Shown here: piece after piece, positions 1-5,122 of the stretch
Numbering within the stretch: the first letter of the stretch is position 1
Layout: the number at the start of each line of letters is the position of its first letter
Assembly: GCA_937916845.1 (NCBI GenBank)
Contig: CALFSK010000053.1
Span: 1 to 6,134 of the forward strand
Direction: 5' to 3'
DNA from: an uncultured Lactobacillus sp.
GTDB lineage: Bacteria > Bacillota > Bacilli > Lactobacillales > Lactobacillaceae
Length of the DNA stretch: 6,134 bases
Notes under the pieces: model-generated
The model's database searches: none
What the model was told of the DNA's origin: nothing
Seen by the model: only the letters and a program-made list of their open reading frames with translations
Translations under genes and position numbers: made by a program

Positions 1-236
1 GACTTTAACTCATCAATTTTAGACTTTTGCATCTCCATTGACTTAGCTAACCCGTCTACCCTAGCTGCGGTGGCCTTTTGATACTCTCCAGCTGATTTTA
101 AGGCCGTCTCTTGAGCTTTCCAACCACTAGTGTTAGCTTTAACCTCAGCAGTTAACTGCTTGAGTGATTTAACAGCTTCTGCTGAATCTAGGCCAACCTT
201 ACTGGTCATCTCACGGCCAACTACTTTTTTAGCCAT
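1..236 (-). CDS. Tail tape measure protein (partial, only the N-terminus in the window)
   Basis: This gene starts at ATG 236 and runs off the left edge, showing the first 78 residues. The protein sets tail length, fills the tube lumen and is ejected with the DNA. The visible part begins MAKKVVGREMTSKVGLDSAEAVKSLKQL and continues as a long Ala/Lys/Gln/Glu-rich helix (KAQETALKSAGEYQKATAARVDGLAKSMEMQKSKIDELK), the coiled-coil opening typical of Gram-positive phage tape measures. AAAGGAGG lies about 10 bases upstream, just past the stop of the chaperone extension. The long open frame continuing beyond the edge and its place right after the chaperone pair support the call. Its length, and any peptidase or membrane domains, lie outside the window. 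Confidence 0.92.
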   Translation of the reverse strand, partial: MAKKVVGREMTSKVGLDSAEAVKSLKQLTAEVKANTSGWKAQETALKSAGEYQKATAARVDGLAKSMEMQKSKIDELK

Positions 237-246
237 TCTTTTTTAA

Positions 247-254
247 CCTCCTTT
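247..254 (-). promoter_or_regulatory. Ribosome binding site of the tape measure gene
   Basis: AAAGGAGG on the minus strand, within the 31-base gap after the chaperone extension, with GGAGG 10 bases ahead of ATG 236. It shows that the tape measure protein has its own initiation and is not made by another frameshift. Confidence 0.85.
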
Positions 255-267
255 TAGGCACAAACGC

Positions 268-501
268 TTATAAGCCATACGTTTGATTAATGGCTTCTAG
301 TGGGTCAACCAGTTCAGCGCGGTATTCCTTTTTACGAGCGTTTAAACTAGCCATCATATTAAAAAAGGAACTATCATCAAATTCTTTTGGCGATAACCCC
401 TCGGTTAATAATTGTTTAGCTAGTAAGTTGAAGTCTTCCTGTTGGTTTTTCAACTTTAAGACTTCCTTTTTAAGCTCACCGTTACGCTTGTGCCGGCTTA
501 T
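268..501 (-). CDS. Tail chaperone frameshift extension (C-terminal part of the long form)
   Basis: This open frame in the -1 register relative to the chaperone gives 77 residues beginning ISRHKRNGELKKEV if entered by a slip at A-AAA-TAA, so the long fusion would be about 201 aa. It is basic at first, then helical (QQEDFNLLAKQLLTEGLSPKEFDDSSFFNMMASL) and ends RAELVDPLEAINQTYGL. Lambda gpGT and many Gram-positive siphophages have this same arrangement: a short chaperone, an overlapping second frame without a good start, then the tape measure gene. In those systems the extension links tape measure to tube protein. There is no ATG near its beginning. A TTG at 453 with AAGGAA nine bases ahead is the only internal start I see, so separate translation as a 61-aa protein cannot be excluded. 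Confidence 0.7.
   Translation of the reverse strand: MSRHKRNGELKKEVLKLKNQQEDFNLLAKQLLTEGLSPKEFDDSSFFNMMASLNARKKEYRAELVDPLEAINQTYGL
471..500 (-). other. Possible stem-loop starting at the chaperone stop codon
   Basis: TAAGC at 500-496 pairs with GCTTA at 475-471, and CAC with GTG can pair inside. It could slow ribosomes at the candidate slip site, but it begins at the stop codon itself rather than 5-9 bases beyond, so the geometry is not that of a classic frameshift stimulator. Weak evidence. Confidence 0.2.
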
Positions 502-504
502 TTT
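498..504 (-). promoter_or_regulatory. Candidate -1 ribosomal frameshift site (A-AAA-TAA)
   Basis: At the chaperone's last codons the zero frame reads TCG TCA AAA TAA. The downstream frame is in the -1 register and is open only from 510 on, so any slip must fall between 510 and 498. Within that span the AAA codon preceded by A is the only place where a tRNA (Lys) can re-pair perfectly after moving back one base, with the stop codon in the A site giving a pause. The slip would continue ATA AGC CGG. This is an inference and is not a canonical X-XXY-YYZ heptamer. Confidence 0.5.
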
Positions 505-872
505 GACGACTTAGCGTCTTCGATGGCTTTACGTTGCTTCTGTTCCGACAGCTTAATGTCAGCGTCTGAGATACCATTTAACCGCATGATTAGGTAACCA
601 ACACCTTCGCCAAACCGTTCAATTGAGATGGTGTCATTAATCGTTTCCATCTGCTTGTCAGTGTAGCCCATAACCTGTTGCACAAAGTCGGTCATTTCGT
701 CCTGTAATTCCAGGCCGTTTTTCATTGCGTCTAGTTCAGTGATCTCTTTTTCAGCATCCTGTGATTCCAACATGCCGATTTGAACTTTTGTAGCTAATCG
801 AATGATATTGTTAGTTGGCGTTACGTCAGCTGTCTTGTTGATTTTAAAGTAATTTTTAGCATTGATTTTCAT
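498..872 (-). CDS. Tail assembly chaperone, short form
   Basis: This 124-aa protein is located between the tube and tape measure genes, where siphophages encode the chaperone that coats the tape measure protein during tail assembly (lambda gpG position). The N-terminus MKINAKNYFKINKTADVTPTN is followed by a helical, acidic body (LESQDAEKEITELDAMKNGLELQDEMTDFVQQVMGYTDKQMETI), a GEGVGYLIMRLNG segment near 90-100 typical of Gram-positive phage tail chaperones, and a charged C-terminus ending AKSSK. The frame opens further upstream to 920, but ATG 872 is chosen: AAAGGGG lies upstream (about 11 bases from the ATG), and the extra 16 residues would fall in the terminator hairpin. The call comes mostly from position, size and the frameshift arrangement, and less from motifs. 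Confidence 0.85.
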   Translation of the reverse strand: MKINAKNYFKINKTADVTPTNNIIRLATKVQIGMLESQDAEKEITELDAMKNGLELQDEMTDFVQQVMGYTDKQMETINDTISIERFGEGVGYLIMRLNGISDADIKLSEQKQRKAIEDAKSSK

Positions 873-909
873 AATTGTTTGTACCCCTTTATTTAAATTT
901 GTATGTATT

Positions 910-940
910 AAAAAGGCCACCCAGTTAAGGTAAGCCTTTT
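910..940 (-). terminator. Rho-independent terminator-like hairpin after the tail tube gene
   Basis: On the minus strand AAAAGGC (940-934) pairs perfectly with GCCTTTT (917-911), with extra inner pairing of ACC with GGT, and the transcript continues as a short U-run (T at 914-910). It lies between the tube and chaperone genes. The stem has only three G-C pairs at its core and the U-run is short, so termination is probably partial. That would lower chaperone and tape measure expression relative to the tube protein. No promoter is visible between it and the next gene, so read-through must supply the downstream genes. Confidence 0.6.
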
Positions 941-948
941 AATTGTTG

Positions 949-1590
949 TTATTTACCAGGTACTACACTTGGTGAACTGGTGTAGCCACCAAACGTTTCA
1001 GCCATGAGCTTATCTAGTTTAAAGTTAGTATCATTTGACTTGGCGATCATATAAGGTTGTTGTACCCCGTTGGCAGCCAAGAAAATGTCTGGCTTTAATG
1101 GTGTTAAGACAGTACCATTTAAGACTGTTGAGTAAGCAGCTTCACTGTTGGTATCAGTGCTGTTGTTAGATGCTTCTTCGACAAATTCAATGTTGTTGAA
1201 ACATTCATAAATTGAGATGTTGCCATCTAATGATTGACTTTCTGCAATTAAAGCGACGTGTGGCTTAGGCAGTTGGCGTACCCAAGCGCCCGTGTCAGGA
1301 TTTTGTGTAAACCCTTTAAGCATTTGGTTAATCTTGAAGTCCAAGTCTAAAGCGGTTAAAGCCAGCGTAGGCATAGACTTACCATAAGCTGTTCGTTTGA
1401 TTTGTCCATTCCCCCAACCAGGCGTTCCGGCCGCTTCAATAGCAGTCACGTTAATTTGGCTGAAACCTTCGCCACTGTGATCGGCAACATAGATTCCGTC
1501 AGTAGATAGACCTTTGGTAGCGTCTTTAATTAAGTCGCCGTTGTCATCAAGTAAAGCAAAAGTCGCTTTGACAATGTTATGTTTTGACAT
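949..1590 (-). CDS. Major tail tube protein, phi13 family
   Basis: This is the subunit of the stacked hexameric rings forming the tail tube through which DNA passes. At 213 aa it has the family's size without an added C-terminal Ig-like domain. Typical features are the N-terminal strand VKATFALLDDNG, the loop GIYVADHSGEGFSQINVT near 32-49, the AAGTPGWGNG turn near 53-62, SMPTLALTALDLDF near 72-85, the GFTQNPDTGAW segment near 93-103, and PHVALIAES near 110-118, where this family usually places a strand on the tube wall. The Asn/Ser/Thr-rich region at 141-152 is probably an exposed loop. The start ATG 1590 follows AAAGGAGAG at good spacing, as expected for an abundant protein. An intrinsic-terminator-like hairpin follows 9 bases after the stop codon. 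Confidence 0.92.
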   Translation of the reverse strand: MSKHNIVKATFALLDDNGDLIKDATKGLSTDGIYVADHSGEGFSQINVTAIEAAGTPGWGNGQIKRTAYGKSMPTLALTALDLDFKINQMLKGFTQNPDTGAWVRQLPKPHVALIAESQSLDGNISIYECFNNIEFVEEASNNSTDTNSEAAYSTVLNGTVLTPLKPDIFLAANGVQQPYMIAKSNDTNFKLDKLMAETFGGYTSSPSVVPGK

Positions 1591-1605
1591 TTATAAATCT
1601 CTCCT

Positions 1606-1986
1606 TTAAATCATTTCATTTTTAGTTACGTAAATTGTTTTGGTTACTTGGTCGGTATCCGGGTCAGTTGTGTGATGTTGACTAGATACAATTAACCATC
1701 CGGCTGCTTTAAAGCTCTTCATTAAGGCTATTTCAGCTTCTAGCGGGTTAAAGTCATCGGCTAGGTCAGCCTTATAAAAGATTTGAATCTCAACACCCAT
1801 GGCTAGGCCTTTAAACGTGTTGTTTGCAAGATAGGCCGGGCTTGAATCGGTCTCTTGCAATAGCATGACTGTACTATCAGTGTTGTCTGGTTCTTCTTTA
1901 GGTATTTCATTAAGGTAAACTTTATCAACCCACGTTAAATTGAGGGAGTTAACTAGGCTAGCCACCTGTGAAACTGGTAATAGCAT
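1606..1986 (-). CDS. DUF806-type protein, probable tail terminator / tail completion protein
   Basis: This 126-aa protein resembles the DUF806 family known from phages of lactic acid bacteria. The sequence runs LNLTWVDKVYLNEIPKEEPDNTD near 16-38, VEIQIFYKADL near 65-75, a helix with LEAEIALMKSFKAAGWLI, and an ending with TDPDTDQVTKTIYVTKN, which is characteristic of that family. It has no characterised catalytic motif. Its place between the gp10-like gene and the tube protein is where siphophages encode the tail terminator (lambda gpU, SPP1 gp17 position), and its size and alpha-beta pattern fit, so a ring capping the tail tube is my inference. The start is an ATG in a TAATG junction, with GGGGG about 10 bases upstream. 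Confidence 0.75.
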   Translation of the reverse strand: MLLPVSQVASLVNSLNLTWVDKVYLNEIPKEEPDNTDSTVMLLQETDSSPAYLANNTFKGLAMGVEIQIFYKADLADDFNPLEAEIALMKSFKAAGWLIVSSQHHTTDPDTDQVTKTIYVTKNEMI

Positions 1987-2393
1987 TAGTCATCGTCCCC
2001 CTTCTTATACTCATCTAGCATGGCGTTAAAGACATCATCTTGTGAGTCGGCTAGGTTTTGGTCAACAAAGTGGTCAGCCTTAATGTACTTAGTACCATCG
2101 TTTAGCCTTCTGGCATTCATGTCATGGAATTTGTTAGTCCAGCCTACAATCGAGCTTCCGTCATGTTCACCGTCTATGTCATTGCTGTTATAGCTTATAT
2201 TGTCAGCCATGTGTCCGTACTTCTCGTCTTTATGACTTGAATAGTGTTTCTTTTTTGTGACTTCGGTTAAGTTATCAGCTAACTTTTTAGCGCCAGCTTT
2301 GGTTATCTTCTCTTGTTCAGCCTCGTTAGGGACTAGTTTATGGACGTCTTTAAGCCAGCTTGCTAGTTGGTCTGCCATATCATCATTTGCCAT
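1986..2393 (-). CDS. HK97 gp10-like minor tail / neck component
   Basis: This is a 135-aa protein of the HK97 gp10-like family, found between the head closure protein and the tail terminator in many siphophages and needed for tail completion or joining; its precise role is not settled. After an N-terminal helix (MADQLASWLKDVHKL) come a basic helix with KKLADNLTEVTKKKHYSSHK, the HMADNISYN strand, a turn-rich IDGEHDGSSIVGW segment, and the family-like ARRLNDGTKYIKADHFVDQNL stretch that normally reads as a gap-then-GT-then-HFV motif. The C-terminus is acidic (KKGDDD). The start ATG 2393 is two bases past the previous gene's TAG, behind AAGGGGG. The stop and the next gene's start share a base (TAATG). 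Confidence rests on motif pattern plus position. Confidence 0.85.
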   Translation of the reverse strand: MANDDMADQLASWLKDVHKLVPNEAEQEKITKAGAKKLADNLTEVTKKKHYSSHKDEKYGHMADNISYNSNDIDGEHDGSSIVGWTNKFHDMNARRLNDGTKYIKADHFVDQNLADSQDDVFNAMLDEYKKGDDD

Positions 2394-2395
2394 AG

Positions 2396-2743
2396 CTAGG
2401 CCCCCTTAGTAACCTGTTTGAGCGTCAAATAATCGCAAGATAGATAATTACTAGAATCATCTATGCTGTCATTGATGACATCGTAAAGTTTACCTTTATA
2501 CTGACATTTAATGCCTTCGTAAACTTTAGGATTATGTCTAATAACGACCACTACTTGCTCTAATTGTTCAGCCGTGAGTTGATACGAAGATGCAATCGAT
2601 CGTGTATAGGGTGCGCAATATAAACTAAACTGACTAACAAATGTCTGCTTACTAGTTCCGTTAATAGGATTTTGAATAGTTTTAACAGTGCCAATCTGTA
2701 TATGTTGGTTAAAGTCAACCGGAGTTAACTTATTAATCGCCAT
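2396..2743 (-). CDS. Head closure / head-tail joining protein (Phage_H_T_join-like)
   Basis: This protein of 115 aa probably forms the ring that closes the filled head and joins it to the tail, as SPP1 gp16 and related proteins do. Visible features are a beta-rich small domain, FNQHIQIG near the N-terminus, QTFVSQFSLYCAPYTRS in the middle, VVVVIRHNPKV, then GKLYDVINDSIDDSSNYLSCDYLTLK, a familiar ending for this family. The frame is open upstream to 2809, but ATG 2743 (MAINKLTP) is chosen: it follows GAGGTG at 2751-2756, and the extra upstream residues are just the connector gene read out of frame. The 11-base overlap with the connector implies coupling. The family call is by pattern and gene order, and the exact subfamily is uncertain. 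Confidence 0.82.
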   Translation of the reverse strand: MAINKLTPVDFNQHIQIGTVKTIQNPINGTSKQTFVSQFSLYCAPYTRSIASSYQLTAEQLEQVVVVIRHNPKVYEGIKCQYKGKLYDVINDSIDDSSNYLSCDYLTLKQVTKGA

Positions 2744-3065
2744 TGCCGTCCACCTCATCCTGCTTTTGGTTATACAGCCCTCGCAATTGGCCGATGATTG
2801 AATCAACAACTAAGTCAACTGGATTAACAGCGTTTGAAGTGATTGATGTCCGGTAATACCAGTATGAACCAGCTAAGGCGTAAACAGCCGTTTCAAACAA
2901 GTCGTCCACGTCTTCCATTTCATAGAACCCCGTAACGCCATTTTCATCCCCAATAGCCTGTTTAATGTAGCTAGTGGCTGCAGATAGGTATCCTTTTAGA
3001 AGCTCGTCGTCATCATTCCCGTCAACTCTCAAAGATGATTTCAATGTTTTTAAATCGGCTGCCAC
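2733..3065 (-). CDS. Head-tail connector protein, HK97 gp6-like
   Basis: This is an adaptor ring protein that binds under the portal after DNA packaging and provides the platform for the neck (110 aa, the usual size for gp6/gp15-type connectors). The pattern is typical: LKSSLRVDGNDDDELLKGYLSAATSYIKQAIG in the first 38 residues, a mixed acidic segment, then a helix around AVYALAGSYWYYR and a C-terminal helix in VDSIIGQLRGLYNQ. The start is a GTG at 3065. The two nearby alternatives (an ATG and a GTG within the preceding 12 bases) run straight into stop codons, and AAGGA lies 10 bases upstream. The position right after the capsid gene and before the joining protein matches the usual siphophage order. 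Its 3' end overlaps the next gene by 11 bases. Confidence 0.88.
   Translation of the reverse strand: MAADLKTLKSSLRVDGNDDDELLKGYLSAATSYIKQAIGDENGVTGFYEMEDVDDLFETAVYALAGSYWYYRTSITSNAVNPVDLVVDSIIGQLRGLYNQKQDEVDGNGD
2751..2756 (-). promoter_or_regulatory. Ribosome binding site of the head closure gene
   Basis: GAGGTG on the minus strand lies within the connector 3' coding sequence, with GAGG 9 bases ahead of ATG 2743. It decides that start against the upstream in-frame starts at 2809 and 2758; the 2758 ATG would overlap this site. Confidence 0.7.
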
Positions 3066-3137
3066 TTAAATCACATCCTTACTTAGCCGCCCAGATTATC
3101 ACTGTACTGTGTATTTATTGGCGACATAGTTGGCTAA
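3066..3137 (-). other. 72-base spacer between the capsid and connector genes
   Basis: This is one of the two longest non-coding gaps in the window. In the capsid frame it reads LANYVANKYTVQ before a TGA, that is, 12 open codons beyond the capsid stop. It also holds a 14-codon ATG frame (3128 to 3084, MSPINTQYSDNLGG) with no good ribosome site. A 9-base direct repeat of the capsid 3' end lies near its downstream side, followed by the connector ribosome site AAGGA at 3076-3080. I see no promoter and no strong terminator with a U-tract. Confidence 0.7.
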
Positions 3138-3146
3138 TTACTTAGC
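3079..3146 (-). repeat. 9-base direct repeat (GCTAAGTAA) at the capsid 3' end
   Basis: GCTAAGTAA occurs at 3146-3138, where it encodes the capsid's last Ala-Lys and stop, and again at 3087-3079 just upstream of the connector ribosome site, 59 bases apart. The copies are in different frames. They could mark an old duplication or deletion junction between modules, or be coincidence. Confidence 0.3.
3133..3146 (-). repeat. Small hairpin enclosing the capsid stop codon
   Basis: On the minus strand GCTAA, GTAA, TTAGC forms a perfect 5-bp stem closed by GTAA, a GNRA-type tetraloop, with the capsid gene's TAA stop inside the loop. No U-tract follows, so it is not a classical terminator. A role in mRNA stability or in termination of translation is speculative, and a stem this short can arise by chance. 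Confidence 0.3.
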
Positions 3147-4382
3147 AGGGGTCGTTGTAGCAGCGCTAGCCGCAAAGTTAGCCGGTTGGTCAGCAATTTT
3201 GCTGAACGAACCTGCAACAAAGGCTTCCGTATCAGTAGCTTCAACATCAAAACGATCAATCACGCGAATCTTGGTTTGGTCTTTTTCGAAGGCACCACCG
3301 CCAATATTTGTAGTCAATAAGGAAGTGTTTTCTCGGTCGAACAAAGTTACCGCTTGCGATAAATCGCCATAGTAAAGTGGATAAGCCGTTCCTGACGTAG
3401 CTGTAACGTTAGGCAACCACTTGTCAGCTACCTCTACAATCCGCTTACCACGAATTAAATACTGATCAGGTTGTGTTGGATCTGGTTGCAATAAGTAACG
3501 CCCCATAGCATCCTTAACCTCGGAAAGCACATTGAAACCTGACGTATTTGTCATTAAGAATGACGTAGACTTAATGGCAGGATCAACGGCAGTGTTAATC
3601 ATGGTAATAATGTCATCGAACTTGGACAAGCTTGGCTTTTTAGGCGCTTTGTTCATCGCCGCAATGATTTGAGCGTTGCGAGTAACAACAACCTTCTTAG
3701 CAATCCATTGAGACAGCCAAGCCAAAATGTTGTCAGCCGTGTCTTTTAATAACGAATTAGTGGCCGTGGTAATGCCAGCATACCGATGGATTGTGTATTT
3801 GATAATGGATAGCTTAGGGTCATCATTATCACCAATGGTAGCCGTTTCATCATCTAAATCAGCCAACGGAGTAAGATCGGTCCACTTTTCGTAAACCCGT
3901 GAACCAGTTTGAGTTGTAACAGCTTCCCGATTAACATACTGTTGCAATGAATCGAACTGACGAACCAGCGTATTAATTGCTGTTTGAATATCTTGAGGAA
4001 TAGTCAAACCAATTGCGTTGCCAGCTGCGTCGGTAGAAGAAGTTACCAAGTTCATAACTTTCGGGTCACCTTTAATCATGCCTTGGAAGTTCTTAATGAA
4101 CTCAGCTTTGATGTCTTTTTCATTATCATCAAGTGAGGTCTTATCCTTGTCATTCATGTTGGCAATTTCTTGCGCCTTGCGTTCTTCTTCAAGTTGTGTG
4201 TGTAAAGCGTCACGACGAGCAACCGCGTTATCACGTTCCGCGGACAATTCGTCAAATTCTTTTTTGTCAAACTTATCAGATAATGCAATCAAATTAAGCT
4301 TGTCAGCCATGGCTGATACTTTTTGTCCTTGATCAATCCACGCGTCATTCAATTGATTGATGTTTTTATTTTCTACGACCAT
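3138..4382 (-). CDS. Major capsid protein, HK97 family, with N-terminal scaffolding-like domain
   Basis: This is the main shell subunit of the icosahedral head (414 aa precursor). Residues 1 to roughly 95-110 are highly charged and predicted helical or coiled coil (for example FDELSAERDNAVARRDAL and HTQLEEERKA at 43-70), like the delta domain that acts as an internal scaffold and is cut off by the adjacent protease. The HK97-fold body follows: IPQDIQTAI at 128-136 leading into the N-arm and E-loop region, YAGITTATNSLLKD at 201-214, the LMTNTSGFNVL...KDAMGRYLL stretch at 276-298, YYGDLSQAVTLFDR at 337-350, and the terminal IRVIDRFDVEATDTEAFVAGSF at 372-393. The tail ASAATTTPAK looks flexible. 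The exact cleavage site cannot be read from sequence. The start is an ATG in a TAATG junction with the protease, behind AAGGAGG, which fits strong coupled translation. Whether subunits are covalently cross-linked as in HK97 cannot be decided here. Confidence 0.95.
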   Translation of the reverse strand: MVVENKNINQLNDAWIDQGQKVSAMADKLNLIALSDKFDKKEFDELSAERDNAVARRDALHTQLEEERKAQEIANMNDKDKTSLDDNEKDIKAEFIKNFQGMIKGDPKVMNLVTSSTDAAGNAIGLTIPQDIQTAINTLVRQFDSLQQYVNREAVTTQTGSRVYEKWTDLTPLADLDDETATIGDNDDPKLSIIKYTIHRYAGITTATNSLLKDTADNILAWLSQWIAKKVVVTRNAQIIAAMNKAPKKPSLSKFDDIITMINTAVDPAIKSTSFLMTNTSGFNVLSEVKDAMGRYLLQPDPTQPDQYLIRGKRIVEVADKWLPNVTATSGTAYPLYYGDLSQAVTLFDRENTSLLTTNIGGGAFEKDQTKIRVIDRFDVEATDTEAFVAGSFSKIADQPANFAASAATTTPAK

Positions 4383-5122
4383 TAGTTGGCCTCCTTATTA
4401 TATTTGTCTATCAAAATAGCCAATCTACTTTGTATTAACGCACTAGCAGATTGGCTTTCTTTAGGTTGTGTAGGTTTGGGTTGCGATTTGGAAATCAGAT
4501 TCATAAATTTGTTGATTGCCGCTTTGGAAGGAATCTCTGAAACTGAGTTGGTGAATTGAGGTTGCTTGTCATCGACAAACATAATCTCATCAGCGAAACC
4601 TTTATCCACTGCATCTTGTGCCGTCATCCAAGTTTCATTAGCCATTAATTGCAACACATCATCAGCGGCCATGCCAGTCTTAGCAACATAAGCCGCAACG
4701 ATAGACTGATCAATGCTATCTAGCACATTCGATTCATGTGATAAGTCGTCCGCGTTGCCTTGGACGCCTGACCATGCCTTATGAATCATAATTTGTGCTG
4801 TGGGTGAGATGGAGACTTTGTCGCCAGCCATCGCAATCACACTAGCAGCACTAGCAGCTAATCCTTGCACATTAACTGTTACATTGCCAGCATAATTCTT
4901 TAGCATAGTGTAAATCTCACTAGCCGCAAAAACATCACCGCCATTGGAAGCAATGTCAACTTCAAGTGCTTCATCATCACCGTCGTCATCGTCATCGCCA
5001 CTGTCATCATTTAAAATGTCAGCAACACCCGAAGGTGATACTGCTGGCATTCCGAAGAACTGATAGAAACCGGCTGTTTGATCATCAACAATATCACCTT
5101 TAATCATCACTTTCTTTGTCAT
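4382..5122 (-). CDS. Head maturation protease, ClpP-like serine peptidase
   Basis: This prohead protease removes the N-terminal domain of the capsid protein during head maturation. It has the ClpP/crotonase-like fold used by many HK97-type phages of Gram-positive bacteria. Counting from the MTKK start (246 aa), visible features are the SNGGDVFAASEIY oxyanion-region strand near 59-71, the nucleophile motif GLAASAASVIAMAGD with Ser91 as likely catalytic Ser, and the MIHKAW motif with catalytic His114. A later Asp in LDSIDQSI, around residue 138, is a plausible third residue. The frame opens at a GTG (5131), but that codon lies inside the AAAGGAGG ribosome site, so ATG at 5125 or 5122 is the real start. 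I chose 5122 for its 8-base spacing. An Asp-rich stretch at residues 38-50 lies before the strand leading to SNGGD. The gene overlaps the portal 3' end by 23-26 bases, and its stop shares one base with the capsid ATG (TAATG). Confidence 0.95.
   Translation of the reverse strand: MTKKVMIKGDIVDDQTAGFYQFFGMPAVSPSGVADILNDDSGDDDDDGDDEALEVDIASNGGDVFAASEIYTMLKNYAGNVTVNVQGLAASAASVIAMAGDKVSISPTAQIMIHKAWSGVQGNADDLSHESNVLDSIDQSIVAAYVAKTGMAADDVLQLMANETWMTAQDAVDKGFADEIMFVDDKQPQFTNSVSEIPSKAAINKFMNLISKSQPKPTQPKESQSASALIQSRLAILIDKYNKEAN

Noticed and set aside
290..514. Plus-strand open frame of 74 codons
   Set aside because: It lies antisense to the chaperone extension, with Ser/Leu-rich translation, no ribosome site and no resemblance to a known protein; it is a shadow of the minus-strand gene.
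873..920. Upstream extension of the tail chaperone (16 residues)
   Set aside because: It would start inside the terminator hairpin; AAAGGGG upstream of ATG 872 marks a better start.
2744..2809. Upstream extension of the head closure gene (22 residues)
   Set aside because: It overlaps the connector coding sequence and has no ribosome site, while ATG 2743 has GAGGTG upstream and gives a normal family length.
3084..3128. 14-codon ATG frame (MSPINTQYSDNLGG) in the spacer after the capsid gene
   Set aside because: Too short, with no ribosome site at suitable distance; nothing supports translation.
3130..3372. Plus-strand open frame of 80 codons antisense to the capsid 3' end
   Set aside because: The hydrophobic-looking N-terminus (LAGVVVAALAAKLAG) is the reverse complement of Ala/Thr-rich capsid codons. 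There is no convincing ribosome site, and it sits wholly within a strongly conserved gene.
4018..4332. Plus-strand open frame of 104 codons antisense to the capsid N-terminal domain
   Set aside because: The Ser/Leu-rich translation mirrors the charged coiled coil on the other strand; no ribosome site or family resemblance.
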